In this document: one piece after another, positions 45,316 to 55,583 of the stretch
Position numbering within the stretch: position 1 is the first letter of the stretch
How the letters are laid out: each line of letters opens with the position of its first letter
Assembly (NCBI GenBank): GCA_024364735.1
Contig: JAGFNQ010002301.1
Coordinates: 231,683-295,682 of the forward strand
DNA: 64,000 nucleotides
Direction of reading: 5' to 3'
Origin: Boesenbergia rotunda
Taxonomy: Eukaryota; Streptophyta; Magnoliopsida; Zingiberales; Zingiberaceae
The notes under the pieces: model-generated
Seen by the model: the letters and a program-made list of their open reading frames with translations, nothing else
What the model was told of the DNA's origin: nothing
The model's database searches: none
Program-made: the position numbers and the translations under genes

Positions 45316-46685
45316 TGTTAGTGATATGAGAGAAGTGTTCTAAGGCAATCGCCTTATGATTGTAATCATTTATTTTAATAAATGAATATTCACTATTTGA
45401 GTATACATGTTTATGTATTTGATTGAGATCTTAAACTCATTTACTGAATGCCCGCAATGCAATTCACAACATGAGAGAATTTGTGATGAATTCACAACTA
45501 GTGATTATCTCTACATGTGCAATTGTGAAGTATTAAAATTGTCCCTAGTCGATGAATTGATAAATACTGACACTATCAATTCTGTTGAGACTAGCATGAA
45601 TTATTCTCTAAATAGCTGATTCTCACTGGTTGGTGACATTGAGATGTTCGGAGATAAACATGAATGCTAGTTAAGGGAACTAGTTCATTGGAGTGACTGG
45701 CTGTAAAACTTCATATGGTAGTCTACATATATATAGATATGTCAGTGAAGTTCTTACTACAGCTTAAGTGCGATGTTCCTTTGACTTGCGGTGTTCAAGT
45801 CATCTTGGTCATCGAGACTTATACTTTGACATCTTAAGCAAGCATCTCCAAGGACGTGTGGACCCAGGATGATTGGGTATAAGCCGAAGTGCTCGAAGAT
45901 GTTTGAACAGCCTACAAAGGATTCATCACTCCTTGCGAGGAGATGTATACCCGAGGTCTATCGTCGGATTGTTACTCGAAGCCTCTGGCCAGAGCATGGC
46001 ATGTTCAGAGTATAAATCTCTTAAATACATGAGAGAAATTAGAATCCGTAGGACGAGAAAACGTTACTTGGGCTAGGTGTGACGTAGTCATCCTAGTGGG
46101 GGCTGACACACATAGACCATGTCCTGAACCAAGTGGGTATAAGATGGTGAAGGGAATAGGGCACGATTCATTATAGCTGCTGAAGGGTTTCAGAATTGTT
46201 TCTGAGGTCAACCGTTGATCTTTCGATTAATTGGGGATCATGATGTACTACTAGGTGCCACACATGATCGTTCTATAATTGATTAATTATAGACGGCCAA
46301 CATAAATCAAAAGCCTATTTAGTCACACGCACTATGAGTAATCCGAGGGATTTAAAACGAGTTGAAAATTGGATTTTCCAATCAAGAGAGATTAAGTTTG
46401 GTTGAGCCAAACGATAAGTCGAATCTGAATTTTTCAGAGACGCATCGGAAGCGTAAAATGGCTAAGTCTTTTGAAGACTTAATAGATGAATTAAATAAGT
46501 TTAATTCATTGGGGCTTGGCTTGGATGGGCCGGCCAAAGAGGGCCTCCACCCTCTTTGCTTGGCCGGCCACAAAAAAGAGAGAGAACCAAGTTTTTGGTT
46601 CAATTTACGTGCAGCGGAAGGTTTAGCATAAATAAATTTGAAATTACGAATCCGCATCCATGTCAACATGCACCCGGTCCCAACA
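45316..46685 (+). repeat. 3' LTR of Copia E5 (internally deleted)
   Basis: It begins TGTTAGTGATATGAGAG and ends CCCGGTCCCAACA. Compared with the 2,113-bp LTR at 59,608 it lacks about 770 bp, including the TATA box, and a 27-bp block at 46,607-46,633 is inverted. Confidence 0.85.
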
Positions 46686-47301
46686 GATCTAACTCCAGAC
46701 GCCTCCTTTTCCGGGTTATCTTCGTCGTAAGCCCTTCTCCGGTTGGACTCGCATTCGACTTCGACCGGCACCATAGCCTCACTTTTGTAGACTAGCTGGA
46801 AGGGCGTGTGACCCGTAGTTTCTTTAGGTGTGGTCCGCAGAGCCCACTAGACAATCGGCAGCTCATCCACCTAAGTTCCTCCTGCATGATCCAGTTTGGT
46901 CTTCAAACCCCTCAGGATCTCCCAATTAGCCACTTCTGCCTGGCCGTTACTCTGTGGGTATGCCACAGAAGTAAAAGCCTGCTGGATGCCATAAGGCGAG
47001 CACTATTCTTGTATTTTTCGACCCTGGAATTGTCTTCCATTGTCCGAGACAAGCCTATTGGGGATTCCATACCGACACAAGAGGTTTTGCCATAAGAACT
47101 TGATCACGACCTGCTCGGTGATACGTGTCAGGGCCTCAGCTTCTATCCACTTAGAAAAATAATCCACAACTACCAACAGGAATCTCTTCTGAGCTGCAGC
47201 GATTGGGAATGGTCCCACGATATCCATGCCCCATTGGTCGAATGAGTAGGAGACTGCGGATGACTTCATCATCTCCACCGGTCGGTGAGGAAGGCAGTAA
47301 T
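46686..47301 (-). pseudogene. Gypsy integrase fragment (E4, left piece)
   Basis: Read leftward from 47,301: FDQWGMDIVGPFPIAAAQ, FLLVVVDYFSKWIEAEAL and CRYGIPNRLVSDNGRQF (integrase core with two catalytic Asp). After frame changes come NGQAEVANWEILRGLKTKLD and TPFQLVYKSEAMVPVEVE. It ends abruptly at the E5 LTR. It is the 3' continuation of the pol fragment at 56,928-59,607; the two are separated by the E3 insertion. Confidence 0.8.
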
Positions 47302-47713
47302 TGTTGGATCGAGAAAACCGATAGAGGGGGGGGGGGTGAATATCGGTAATCGTTCGAAAATTCGTAAAGAGCAATTGCACAGCGGAAATTTAAAAACAGC
47401 ACACAGACACAGTCGATTTACTTGGTTCGGAGCCTGTGTCGACTCCTACTCCAAGGCCCACGGTCGTTGACCGTTTACTTTGGGCAATTCTATATACGCG
47501 CAAAACAGTTTACAATATTTGATTACAAATAAGTGCAATAAAAAAATAATATTAAAATTTCGATCTTCGTTACCGAAGTCCAGAGTGTATTGACTTGTTC
47601 GGGGCAGCGGGACGTCGTCGGCTCGAGTTGGAGTGTTTCCGGAGCAAGGCACGAGCGTAGAAGATCGTTGGGACGTTGAGAGAACAGTTGTACTGAAGCC
47701 TTGGTCGAAGGTC

Positions 47714-47725
47714 CCTTATATAGGG
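47714..47725 (-). promoter_or_regulatory. TATA box of E3 3' LTR
   Basis: CCCTATATAAGG on the minus strand, in the middle of the LTR and identical in the 5' LTR at 55,995-56,006, which would drive element transcription. Confidence 0.65.
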
Positions 47726-48349
47726 CCTGGGGGCGCCCGGGATGTCGGGGGCGCCCCCCACGTGGCCTTCGATCCGCCAAAGTCTCGGTCGCGTCTGATC
47801 CTCTGGATCCGCTTTGACCGGGGCGCCCGCAGCGCTCGGGGCCTGGATTGACCGGGTCAAACTCTATCCTTTGGCTTCGCTTGGCTTCGAGGGGTTCGGG
47901 TTCGATGTATGCGCATGGGGGCGCCCGGGACGCAGGGGGCGCCCGGGAGCAGCGCGGGCGCCGGGAGCACGGGGGCGCCCCGCCCAGCAGCTATTCGAGC
48001 CCTTTTTCCTTTGACATGTTTTGTATGTACCTTGGGGGCGCCCGGGACACTCCGGGCCCCCTACTCAGCTACTACCTCATTCCTTTGAGGCTATCTGAGC
48101 TGTAGACACTCCTTCCTTTGGTCCTGCATCCAGGGTTAGTCCAAAACATAATAAAGCAATAAAGTATTTGTTTATACAGCCTTAGCTGTCTTGGTTCTGA
48201 CTTTGGTCTCCAAAATGGAGCCCTAGGTCGAACCGACGCCTACTGTTCCCTCAACGGGGAACGCGTCCTCACCTACTCCTCTCGGGAGAATTTACCTGAT
48301 GCCAACCGTTCCTCTGGTTGTACTTTTGCCTGACGGTCCTTTGTCAGGT

Positions 48350-48555
48350 CTTGTAAACTGGCAGTCCTTCGCCAGTTGCCTAGCAGTCCTTCGCTAGGGC
48401 TTTAGTTCCAGGCTGTCCTTCGCCTGGAGCCTAGCAGTCCTTCGCTAGGGCTTGATACTGGCAGTCCTTCGCCAGTTGCCTAGCAATCCTTTGCTAGGGC
48501 TTTCTTTCCTGGCATTCCTTTGCCAGTGCCTAGCAGTCCTTCGCTAGGGCTTTTC
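48350..48555. repeat. Hairpin units in E3 3' LTR
   Basis: Repeated short inverted units: CTGGCAGTCCTTCGCCAG, CCTAGCAGTCCTTCGCTAGG and CCAGGCTGTCCTTCGCCTGG. The TCCTTC loop is constant while both arms change together. The same array lies at 56,625-56,825. Confidence 0.85.
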
Positions 48556-48659
48556 CTGCACACTAGATTAACTTGTTAGAAAACAAGAAAGACTTAACTT
48601 TTGACCTATGTTGCCATTATCAAAACACGGGTTTGACTTAGGTGCATTCTGCACCAACA

Positions 48660-49881
48660 ATCTCCCCCTTTTTGATTTATGGCAACCCTAGTTCAAAAAG
48701 TTAAGTTTAAGCAAAACATGAAAAATTTTTAACTTTTGTTCCCTCCCCCTGGAAGGCACCTCCCCCTAGATTTTTCAAAAATTCGTGGGGTTAAAAAACT
48801 TTATTTGTACTTGAAGACTTTTTGAAAATGTTAGCTTAAGTAAGAATTTCAGTTTTAATACAGTTTTGAAAAACTTTAAGCTTTAGAGTACCTAGAAAAT
48901 TTTTGACAAGCTTAAGTAAGAAACTTTTGAAAGGCTAGAGTACTTAGCAAAATTTTGAAGGCTTGAATAAAAATTTTAAGGCTGGAGTACTTAGCAATAT
49001 TTTGAAAGCTTTAATAAAAATTTTGAGGCTAGAGTACTTAGCAATATTTTGAAAGCTTTAATAAAAATTTTGAGACTAGAGTATTTAGGCAAAATTTTGA
49101 AAGCTTTAAGAACTTTTGAAACTGGAGTACTTAGGCAAAATTTTGAAAGCTTTAAGAACTTAAGTACTTCTTCAAAAAGTTTAAGCTTTTGAATAAAGGA
49201 TAAGTATATTTTTGAACCTTTTTGAATAAAGGAAAAATTTTGGAAAAAGTAAAAGTAATTTTTCTCTTTCCTTTCCTATCTCTCCCCCTTTGCCATATAT
49301 CAAAACAAGATAAATATGTTTGCATAAAGGAAATAAATAATAATTTACTGTACTGAAGCAATTCATAATTAGATTTATACTAAATCAATCAATTTTCTCT
49401 GTAGCGACCTGTCTAACCCAATTAGCTACTTACTAACTATTATAAACAGTAGTTTTTGCTAGGGTTAGTCAAGTTAAGTGTTTCTGTTCAAGTTAGATTT
49501 TCTAAACTTGACACTTAACTCGATTGCTGTTTAAGTTGTATTTAGTGCCCCAATTACTGCAGATGCACTGACTTAAAGCATCTTGAATTAAGGCAAAGAC
49601 CTAAGCATCTCAACCCTTTCTAGATTATCAATCAAAAGTACCCTAAGGTGCTTGTGAGATGTTGACTTCTAAGTCTATAGGTGCATGCAGTTCTAGGGTT
49701 AGGGCCTAGGCTAAGTCCATTTTCGAAAAAAACCTAATTTTTTAAAGGGGGTAGTTTTGCAATAAAACTAAGTAAAAAAAATGAAAATTGATTTTGAAAT
49801 CAAGTAAAGCAGTTTTTCAAAATCTATTTTTAGAAAACTGATTTTTGGAATCAAGTAGAGCAGTAAAAAATTTGAGATACT
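48660..49881 (-). other. Non-coding stretch between pol and 3' LTR of E3
   Basis: It starts with the PPT (minus AAAAAGGGGGAGA, 48,661-48,674). At 48,900-49,165 about five copies of a 45-50-bp unit (GAGTACTTAGCAATATTTTG, then GAAAGCTTTAATAAAAATTTTGA) are in tandem. Some SIRE relatives have an env-like ORF here; none is visible. Confidence 0.75.
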
Positions 49882-52083
49882 CTATTCTACAGAACACAAT
49901 CCTAACTGCCTTCTTAGTGAGCTGAACTCAGACTCAGGTAAGGGCTTTGTGAATATATCAGCTAGGTTGGATTTAGATTCAATATACTTGAGTACTATTT
50001 CATCCCTGGTTACATGGTCTCTTACAAAATGATGTTTGACTTCTATATGTTTGGTTCTGGAGTGTTGGATTGGGTTCTTAGTTAAATTAATTGAACTTAT
50101 ATTGTCAATAAATACTTGAGTTTGGGTGTAGTTGAGCTGGAAGTCCTTAAGTGTGTGCATCATCCACAAAAGTTGAGCCACACACTCTCCTAATGCCACA
50201 TACTCAGCTTCAGTTGTGGATAGAGCTACACAGTGTTGTTTTCTGCTGCACCAACTAACTAGACTCTGACCTAATAGTTGGCAGCTTCCACTTGTGCTCT
50301 TTCTATCTAACTTACAGCCAGCATAGTCAGAATCTGAGTATCCAGTTAAAGCAAAAGTTGAGGTCCTAGGATACCAAATCCCTACATTTAGGGTGCCCTT
50401 TACATATCTCAGTATTATTTTTAGGGCTGCTAAGTGCGTTTCCTTAGCACAGGTTTGGTATCTAGCACACATCCCTACAGCAAAGAGAATATCAGGTCTA
50501 CTGGCTGTAAGATACAGTAGGCTACCTATCATACTCCTATAGAGTTTAAGGTCTACTGGTTTACCATCAGGGTCACTATCTATTTTTATATTAGTGGCCA
50601 TGGGGGTACTTATGCTTTTAGAGTTATCCATTTTAAATTTCTTTATTAACTCTTTAGCATATTTGAATTGATGAACATAGTTACCATCCCTAGTTTGTTT
50701 GATTTGTAGTCCTAGAAAAAATGTAAGCTCACCAACTAAACTCATTTCAAATTCATCTTCCATTATCTTGACAAATTCTTTTAGAAAGTTGGTGTTGATG
50801 GATCCAAAAATTATGTCATCTACGTAAATTTGGGCAATAAATATATCTTTTCCTAGGGTTTTAATAAATAATGTTGAGTCAATTTGGCCTTGTTTAAATT
50901 CTTTAGAAGTTAAATAGGTTGATAATCGTTCATACCAGGCCCTAGGTGCTTGTTTTAGCCCATATAATGCTTTGGTTAGTTTGTAAACATGGTTAGGTTT
51001 ATCTAAGTCCTCAAACCCTGGGGGTTGTCCTACATAAACTTCTTCTTTAATGAATCCATTTAAGAAGGCTGACTTTACATTCATTTGATATAACTTAAAT
51101 CCTTTATGGGATGCAAAGGCTAACAACATTCTAATGGACTCAAGTCTAGCTACTGGGGCGTAAGTTTCATCGTAATCTAGTCCCTCTACTTGACTGAATC
51201 CCTTAGCTACTAAGCGGGCTTTATTTCTAACTATTTCACCTTGATCGTTTAGCTTATTTCGAAAGACCCACTTAGTGTCTATGATGGATTTGCCTTCAGG
51301 TTTAGGCACTAGTTCCCAGACTTGGTTTCTCTCAAATTGGGCTAATTCTTCTTGCATAGCTATGATCCAATCAGGGTCAGGTAAGGCTTCATCTATAGTT
51401 TTGGGTTCTATTTTCGATATCATAGCTATTTGACTAAGGTTTCTATAGGAGGATCTAGTTCTGACCCCTAGAGTTGGATCACCCACAATTTGATCGGTTG
51501 GGTGACTAAGTCTGGGTTTCTTGGTTCTCCTAGAACTTGGTTCAGCCTCAGGTCCGGCTGATCGGTTTGGTTCACTGTTTGAGTCGACTCTTTGGGCTGG
51601 TTCATTTGTTGGTTCAATACTTGGTTCGGTTGACTCATTCATTGGTTCAATAGTTAGTTCGTGTAAGGGTTCAATTAATGGTTCAATAATTTGTTCATTA
51701 TTTTCTTGGTCAGAGTTTGATGAAATTGGGTCTGGATTATTAGATGTTGAATTGATTTCTTCATCGAAAATTAAGTTTGTTGTTTCTTCAATTTTCTTAG
51801 TTTGTTTGTTGTAAGCTCTATAGGCTCTACTTGTGGTTGAATATCCTAGAAAAATACCTGGGTTTGACTTGGATTGAAATTTTCCTAAATAGTCTTTGGT
51901 GTTTAGGATATGGACTTTGCACCCAAAGACCCTTAGGTAATGTAGGTTTGGGAGTCTATGGTAGTACAGTTCATAGGGGGTTTTGTTGTGTCGTTTGTTA
52001 ATCAAAACCCTATTTTGGATATAACAGGCTGTACTAGTTGCTTCTGCCCAAAATTGGTTTGCTAGTTTAAATTCGTTGAGCAT
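49882..52083 (-). pseudogene. Copia E3 integrase C-terminus, RT and RNase H
   Basis: A 733-residue open stretch. It begins in the integrase C-terminus (MLNEFKLANQFWAEATSTAC, LRVFGCKVHILNTKD), then a long Glu/Pro/Asn-rich linker (residues 110-220) and RVT_2 (ALPDPDWIIAMQEELAQFER, TKWVFRNKLNDQGEIVRNKA). The active site YVDDIIFGS is near residue 418, and RNase H has GCKLDRKSTSGSCQLLG and TTEAEYVALGECVAQLLW. It ends LRRQLGLCSVE. All landmark residues are present; the only break is the upstream frameshift at the G/C homopolymer near 52,145, so the protein may have been functional very recently. Confidence 0.9.
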
Positions 52084-52124
52084 AGCCCTAGCGACTTCTT
52101 GTAATGTTCTATTCCTTCGCTCGA

Positions 52125-53012
52125 CTATCCCATTTTGTTGGGGGGGGGGGTTCTAGGACATGAAAATTCATGTAAATACCCATTTACCTTACAGAATTCC
52201 TCAAACCGTTGATTCTCAAACTCTCCCCCGTGATCACTCCTAAGTCTTTTTATTTTAGTGTCGTTTTGATTTTCAATTAGTTTACAGAATTCAATAAATA
52301 GGTTTAGGATTTCATCTTTAGTTTTTAGGAACCTAACCCAGGTAAACCTAGAGTAATCATCAACTATTACTAAGCAGTGTCGGTTTCTGCTTAGTGACTT
52401 GGCTCCATGTGAATCAAATAGGTCAAGGTGCAGGAGCTCAAGTGTGGTTTGAGTTAAATCAGACTGGATTAGTTTGTGATTGGATTTGGTTTGATTACCT
52501 TGATTACATGATTCACATATTAGGTTTTCATTATTTTTGATTTTGGGGATACCTTTGATTAAGCCAAGTTGGGTAATTTTTGAGATAGTTCTCAAATTGG
52601 TATGACCTAATCTCCTATGCCAGAGGTTTGTTTGTTCTAATTGTGTTAACATACATTTGGGTATAAGGGGAAGATTTATAGTGTATACATTATTTTTCCT
52701 AGTGCCCTTAAGTATGATTTCTGAGTCTTGTTCATTTCTGATCAGGCAGTTAGAATTGTTGAAAGTAACTATATAACCAGAATCACATAACTGACTTATG
52801 CTAAGCAAGTTAAAATTAAAGTTTTCAACCAATAGAACATTCTTAATAATGAAATCAGATTTAAGCTCAATATTACCTGACCCAATTACCTTGAGTGTGG
52901 CATTATTGCCAAATGCCACTGAGCCTAGGTTTTTGCGTTTGAGCTTGGTGAACTTCAATTTATCTCCAGTCATGTGTCTGGAGCAACCGCTATCCAACAT
53001 CCATTGGTCCAA
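52125..53012 (-). pseudogene. Copia E3 protease and integrase N-terminal part
   Basis: The protease starts at MDQWMLDSGCSRHMTGDK (active DSG). The GAG-pre-integrase zinc finger follows (LWHRRLGHTNLRTI...CESCNQG), then the integrase core (LLHLDLFDSHGAKSL, VIVDDYSRFTWVRF, IKRLRSDHGGEFEN). It ends at PRTPPPNKMG with a stop, where the family has PQQNG: an 11-base C run on the coding strand (52,140-52,150) shifts the frame by two relative to the expected six. Confidence 0.9.
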
Positions 53013-53710
53013 ATCTTTATGTTCCTACGCATAAAGAATTTTCTTGATTTGGATCCAATTAGAATCAGGAATAGCTTAAATTGAGTTTCACTGCCTAGTC
53101 TGTCTCACCCAAATCTAGGGTTTTCAATCACGTTAACCTTATAGGTTTTGTGAGACAGGTTTTGATAGTTAAAATTATTTTGAAAATTTTGATTAATTTT
53201 GAAAACAATTAAATTTTAAAAACTTAATTAATTTTGAAAACAATTAAATTTAACAACTTAATTAATTTTGAAAACAATTAATTTTAACAAAAATGTTTAA
53301 ATCTACAAATAACTGAAATTTTGTGTTAGATTCGAATTTGACAAAAAAAAAATTTGAATTTGAATTTCAGAAATTGGCTTCCAGGTCGTGGCGAGGCACT
53401 AGGCCTTCTTTGGCTGTAGCCTTATGGGATCATCCACCCTTTCCTTGACAAAGCCTTTTAATGAAATTTCATTTTCAAAAATTCTTTGAAAAATTTCTGG
53501 TCTAACTAGTTTGGGTTTTGGATCGGTAGCTTCGGCTAGTTCCGCCAAATTGGCTTCCCTAACGTACTATCATCTCACCTCCACCCAATACTATGTTGTC
53601 AAATTTCAGCTAAGTTTGTTTAGTCCTTAAGCTAGCCTAAGTCTAAGCATGGTATATTGCAGAAATTAAATAACCAATCAATCAAGCAATTTAAATCAAG
53701 AATAACAAGG
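53013..53710 (-). other. Spacer between gag and protease of E3
   Basis: AT-rich, with TTAATTTTGAAAACAATTAA repeated three times (about 53,190-53,285). Stops occur in all frames, so gag and pol are not one open frame in this copy. A 700-bp gag-pol spacer is unusual; an insertion is possible, but no target duplication is visible. Confidence 0.5.
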
Positions 53711-55354
53711 TTATCTAATAATGAAAATAGTTTTCAGTTTGGCTCCCCCTGGACTAAAGCCACGGTGATGGTTGGGCAAGATGCGAATCTTGTCCTTGGG
53801 GATCCAATACTGATTTGATCCAGTCGGTTTGTTCAAGTATAGTATGGGTACCCATGCCTGAATTTTACCTCTGGACTGATTCAGTACAGCAAAGTATGAT
53901 CTTTGCCGAGATTTGGTTCTATAGCCCAATCCGGATCGATTTAGAACTGATTTCTGTTTTCCAAGGATCATGTCAAGACCTTTGGAACCAGATGTAAATC
54001 GTTCTAATGGTGATCTAAGATCCTTAACCTGAGTTTTCAGGGAGGAGTTTTCCTTTTCAAGTTTTTTAACTTGAGTAAGAGTTCCTTCCTGAACCTTCTC
54101 GGTTAAGGGTTTAGAGTCAGCTCCCTCTTTCAGGAGTTTTACTTCCTGTCGGAGGGATTCGAGTCGGAGTTTGGATTTGGCCAAATCTCGAGAAAGAAAT
54201 GAAATTAACTCACTTAATTGCAATCTATTAAAACCAGTTACCTTAATTTCTCCGTCTTCTGTGAAGGTCAGCTCGCCGTCCTCTTGTTCTGTTTCTGACT
54301 CAATCTCATCTTTATCTGAGGCGGTCAGAGCTAGGAGGTTGGACTGGGGTGTCTCTTCTTCTTCTTCTGAGGATGATTCGTCCCAGGTTGCTTGCAGTGC
54401 CTTCTTTCTTCTCGTCCTTTTTGTCTCCTTTAGGTTAGGGCACTCTGACTTGTAGTGGCCCTTTTTCTTGCACTCGTAGCAGGTCACATTAGGCTTATTT
54501 GCGGGTTCAGCTGGTTCGTCCTTTCTTCGGCCGGTTTTTCGTTTGTTGGTTCGGTTCTTCAACTCCTTGTAGTAGCTTCGAGCGAGTCGGACCAGCTTAG
54601 TTTGTTCTCCTTCTTCGTCTTCTGAGTCTGAGTCTGAGTTAGACTCAGGTTTGGGTTCAGTCTTCTTCTTTGTTGTCCTTCCAGTTTTACCTGCAACGAA
54701 AGCAATACCTTTCTCGACCACGTTGGTGTTAGTTTGTTCGTGCAGTTCTAGTTCGGAAAACAATTCATCTAATTTTATTTTAGAAAGATCCCTAGAGACC
54801 TTGTATGCATCTACCATAGATGCCCACAAGGTGTTTCTAGGGAAATCGTTTAAGGCATACCTGATTAGGTCACGGTTTTCCACCTTGTGACCTATTGTGT
54901 GAAGACCGTTCATTACCTCTTGGATTCGTGCGTGGAGCTGGGCTGCTGTTTCATTGTCGGTCATCTTGATGGTGTAGAGTTTGTTTAGTAGCAGATCCCT
55001 CTTACTGATCCGAATATCCGAACTCCCTTCGTGCAGCTCGATCAGTTTTGTCCATAGCTCCTTTGCACTGTTGAAGGGGCCCACGCGGTTCAGCTCCTCT
55101 TTCGTCAGCCCGCATTGTAGGGTTTGTGTTGCTTTTGCGTTGGCTTTGATCTTGCGTTTAAGGGAGTTGTCCCATTCGGAGTAGCTTTGTGGTTGTCCTT
55201 CGGCGTCTTTGGGGATCTCCAGACCGGACTGGATGATGATCCACATATCCACCTGAGTTTTCAGGTGGACCTCCATACGACTTTTCCAGTAAGAAAAGTC
55301 TTCTCCACTGAAAAGTGGAGGTCTGGCGGTGCTGAATCCCTCTTGCATGGCCAT
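53711..55354 (-). CDS. Copia E3 gag
   Basis: 547 residues. MAMQEGFSTARPPLFSGEDF opens the protein, followed by the UBN2/DUF4219 gag fold (YWKSRMEVHLKTQVDMWIII, ELWTKLIELHEGS, AAQLHARIQEVMNGLHTIG). A Lys/Glu-rich acidic-basic stretch lies at 220-285, a CCHC zinc knuckle (CYECKKKGHYKSEC) at about 290-303, an acidic tract, and a predicted coiled coil near 385-455 (SELISFLSRDLAKSKLRLES, VKKLEKENSSLKTQVKDL). Gag should assemble virus-like particles in the cytoplasm. The long C-terminal extension is typical of SIRE/Maximus elements. The frame is fully open. Confidence 0.85.
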   Translation of the reverse strand: MAMQEGFSTARPPLFSGEDFSYWKSRMEVHLKTQVDMWIIIQSGLEIPKDAEGQPQSYSEWDNSLKRKIKANAKATQTLQCGLTKEELNRVGPFNSAKELWTKLIELHEGSSDIRISKRDLLLNKLYTIKMTDNETAAQLHARIQEVMNGLHTIGHKVENRDLIRYALNDFPRNTLWASMVDAYKVSRDLSKIKLDELFSELELHEQTNTNVVEKGIAFVAGKTGRTTKKKTEPKPESNSDSDSEDEEGEQTKLVRLARSYYKELKNRTNKRKTGRRKDEPAEPANKPNVTCYECKKKGHYKSECPNLKETKRTRRKKALQATWDESSSEEEEETPQSNLLALTASDKDEIESETEQEDGELTFTEDGEIKVTGFNRLQLSELISFLSRDLAKSKLRLESLRQEVKLLKEGADSKPLTEKVQEGTLTQVKKLEKENSSLKTQVKDLRSPLERFTSGSKGLDMILGKQKSVLNRSGLGYRTKSRQRSYFAVLNQSRGKIQAWVPILYLNKPTGSNQYWIPKDKIRILPNHHRGFSPGGAKLKTIFIIR

Positions 55355-55569
55355 TTTAATCTGAAAAAAAAAACTAACAGAAAAATAAATTTTCCAAGAA
55401 TAGGTCTTGGATTAGTAGTGCTGGATAAGGGAAATAAAATATCGAGGGTGTTGCACCAATCTTGATTAACGGGAGAAAAAAAATTCGAACGAAAAAAAAT
55501 TCAAAAATAATAAGGAAAATCCAAAAAGAAATTTTCAAACTGGTGGTTGCACCAAGTTTGAACTTTCCC

Positions 55570-55581
55570 GCTCTGATACCA
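55570..55581 (-). other. Primer-binding site of Copia E3
   Basis: TGGTATCAGAGC on the minus strand, two bases after the 5' LTR end; complementary to initiator Met-tRNA. Confidence 0.9.
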
Positions 55582-55583
55582 CT

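Larger units (their letters stand above)
45021..46685 (+). mobile_element. Truncated Ty1/Copia (E5): RNase H tail plus 3' LTR
   Basis: Same family as E2 and E6. Only the last part of RNase H, the PPT-like AAGTGGGAG and an LTR remain. Its left end is a fold-back: an RNase H segment in reverse (45,037-45,096) between inverted 16-bp arms. Confidence 0.8.
47302..48659 (-). repeat. 3' LTR of Copia E3
   Basis: On the minus strand it begins TGTTGGTGCAGAATGCACC (itself a small palindrome) and ends TTCTCGATCCAACA. It contains a GGGCGCCCGGGA-rich stretch (47,725-48,060) and hairpin units at 48,350-48,555. Confidence 0.9.

Noticed and set aside
47725..48060. GC-rich GGGCGCCC stretch as a CpG island or host promoter
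   Set aside because: It is inside the E3 LTR and repeated in the other LTR at 56,006-56,330; the composition belongs to the element.
48660..49881. An env-like gene downstream of E3 pol
   Set aside because: The stretch is AT-rich, has stops in all frames and includes tandem 45-50-bp repeats. The small frames (about 60-70 codons near 49,150-49,366) are chance.
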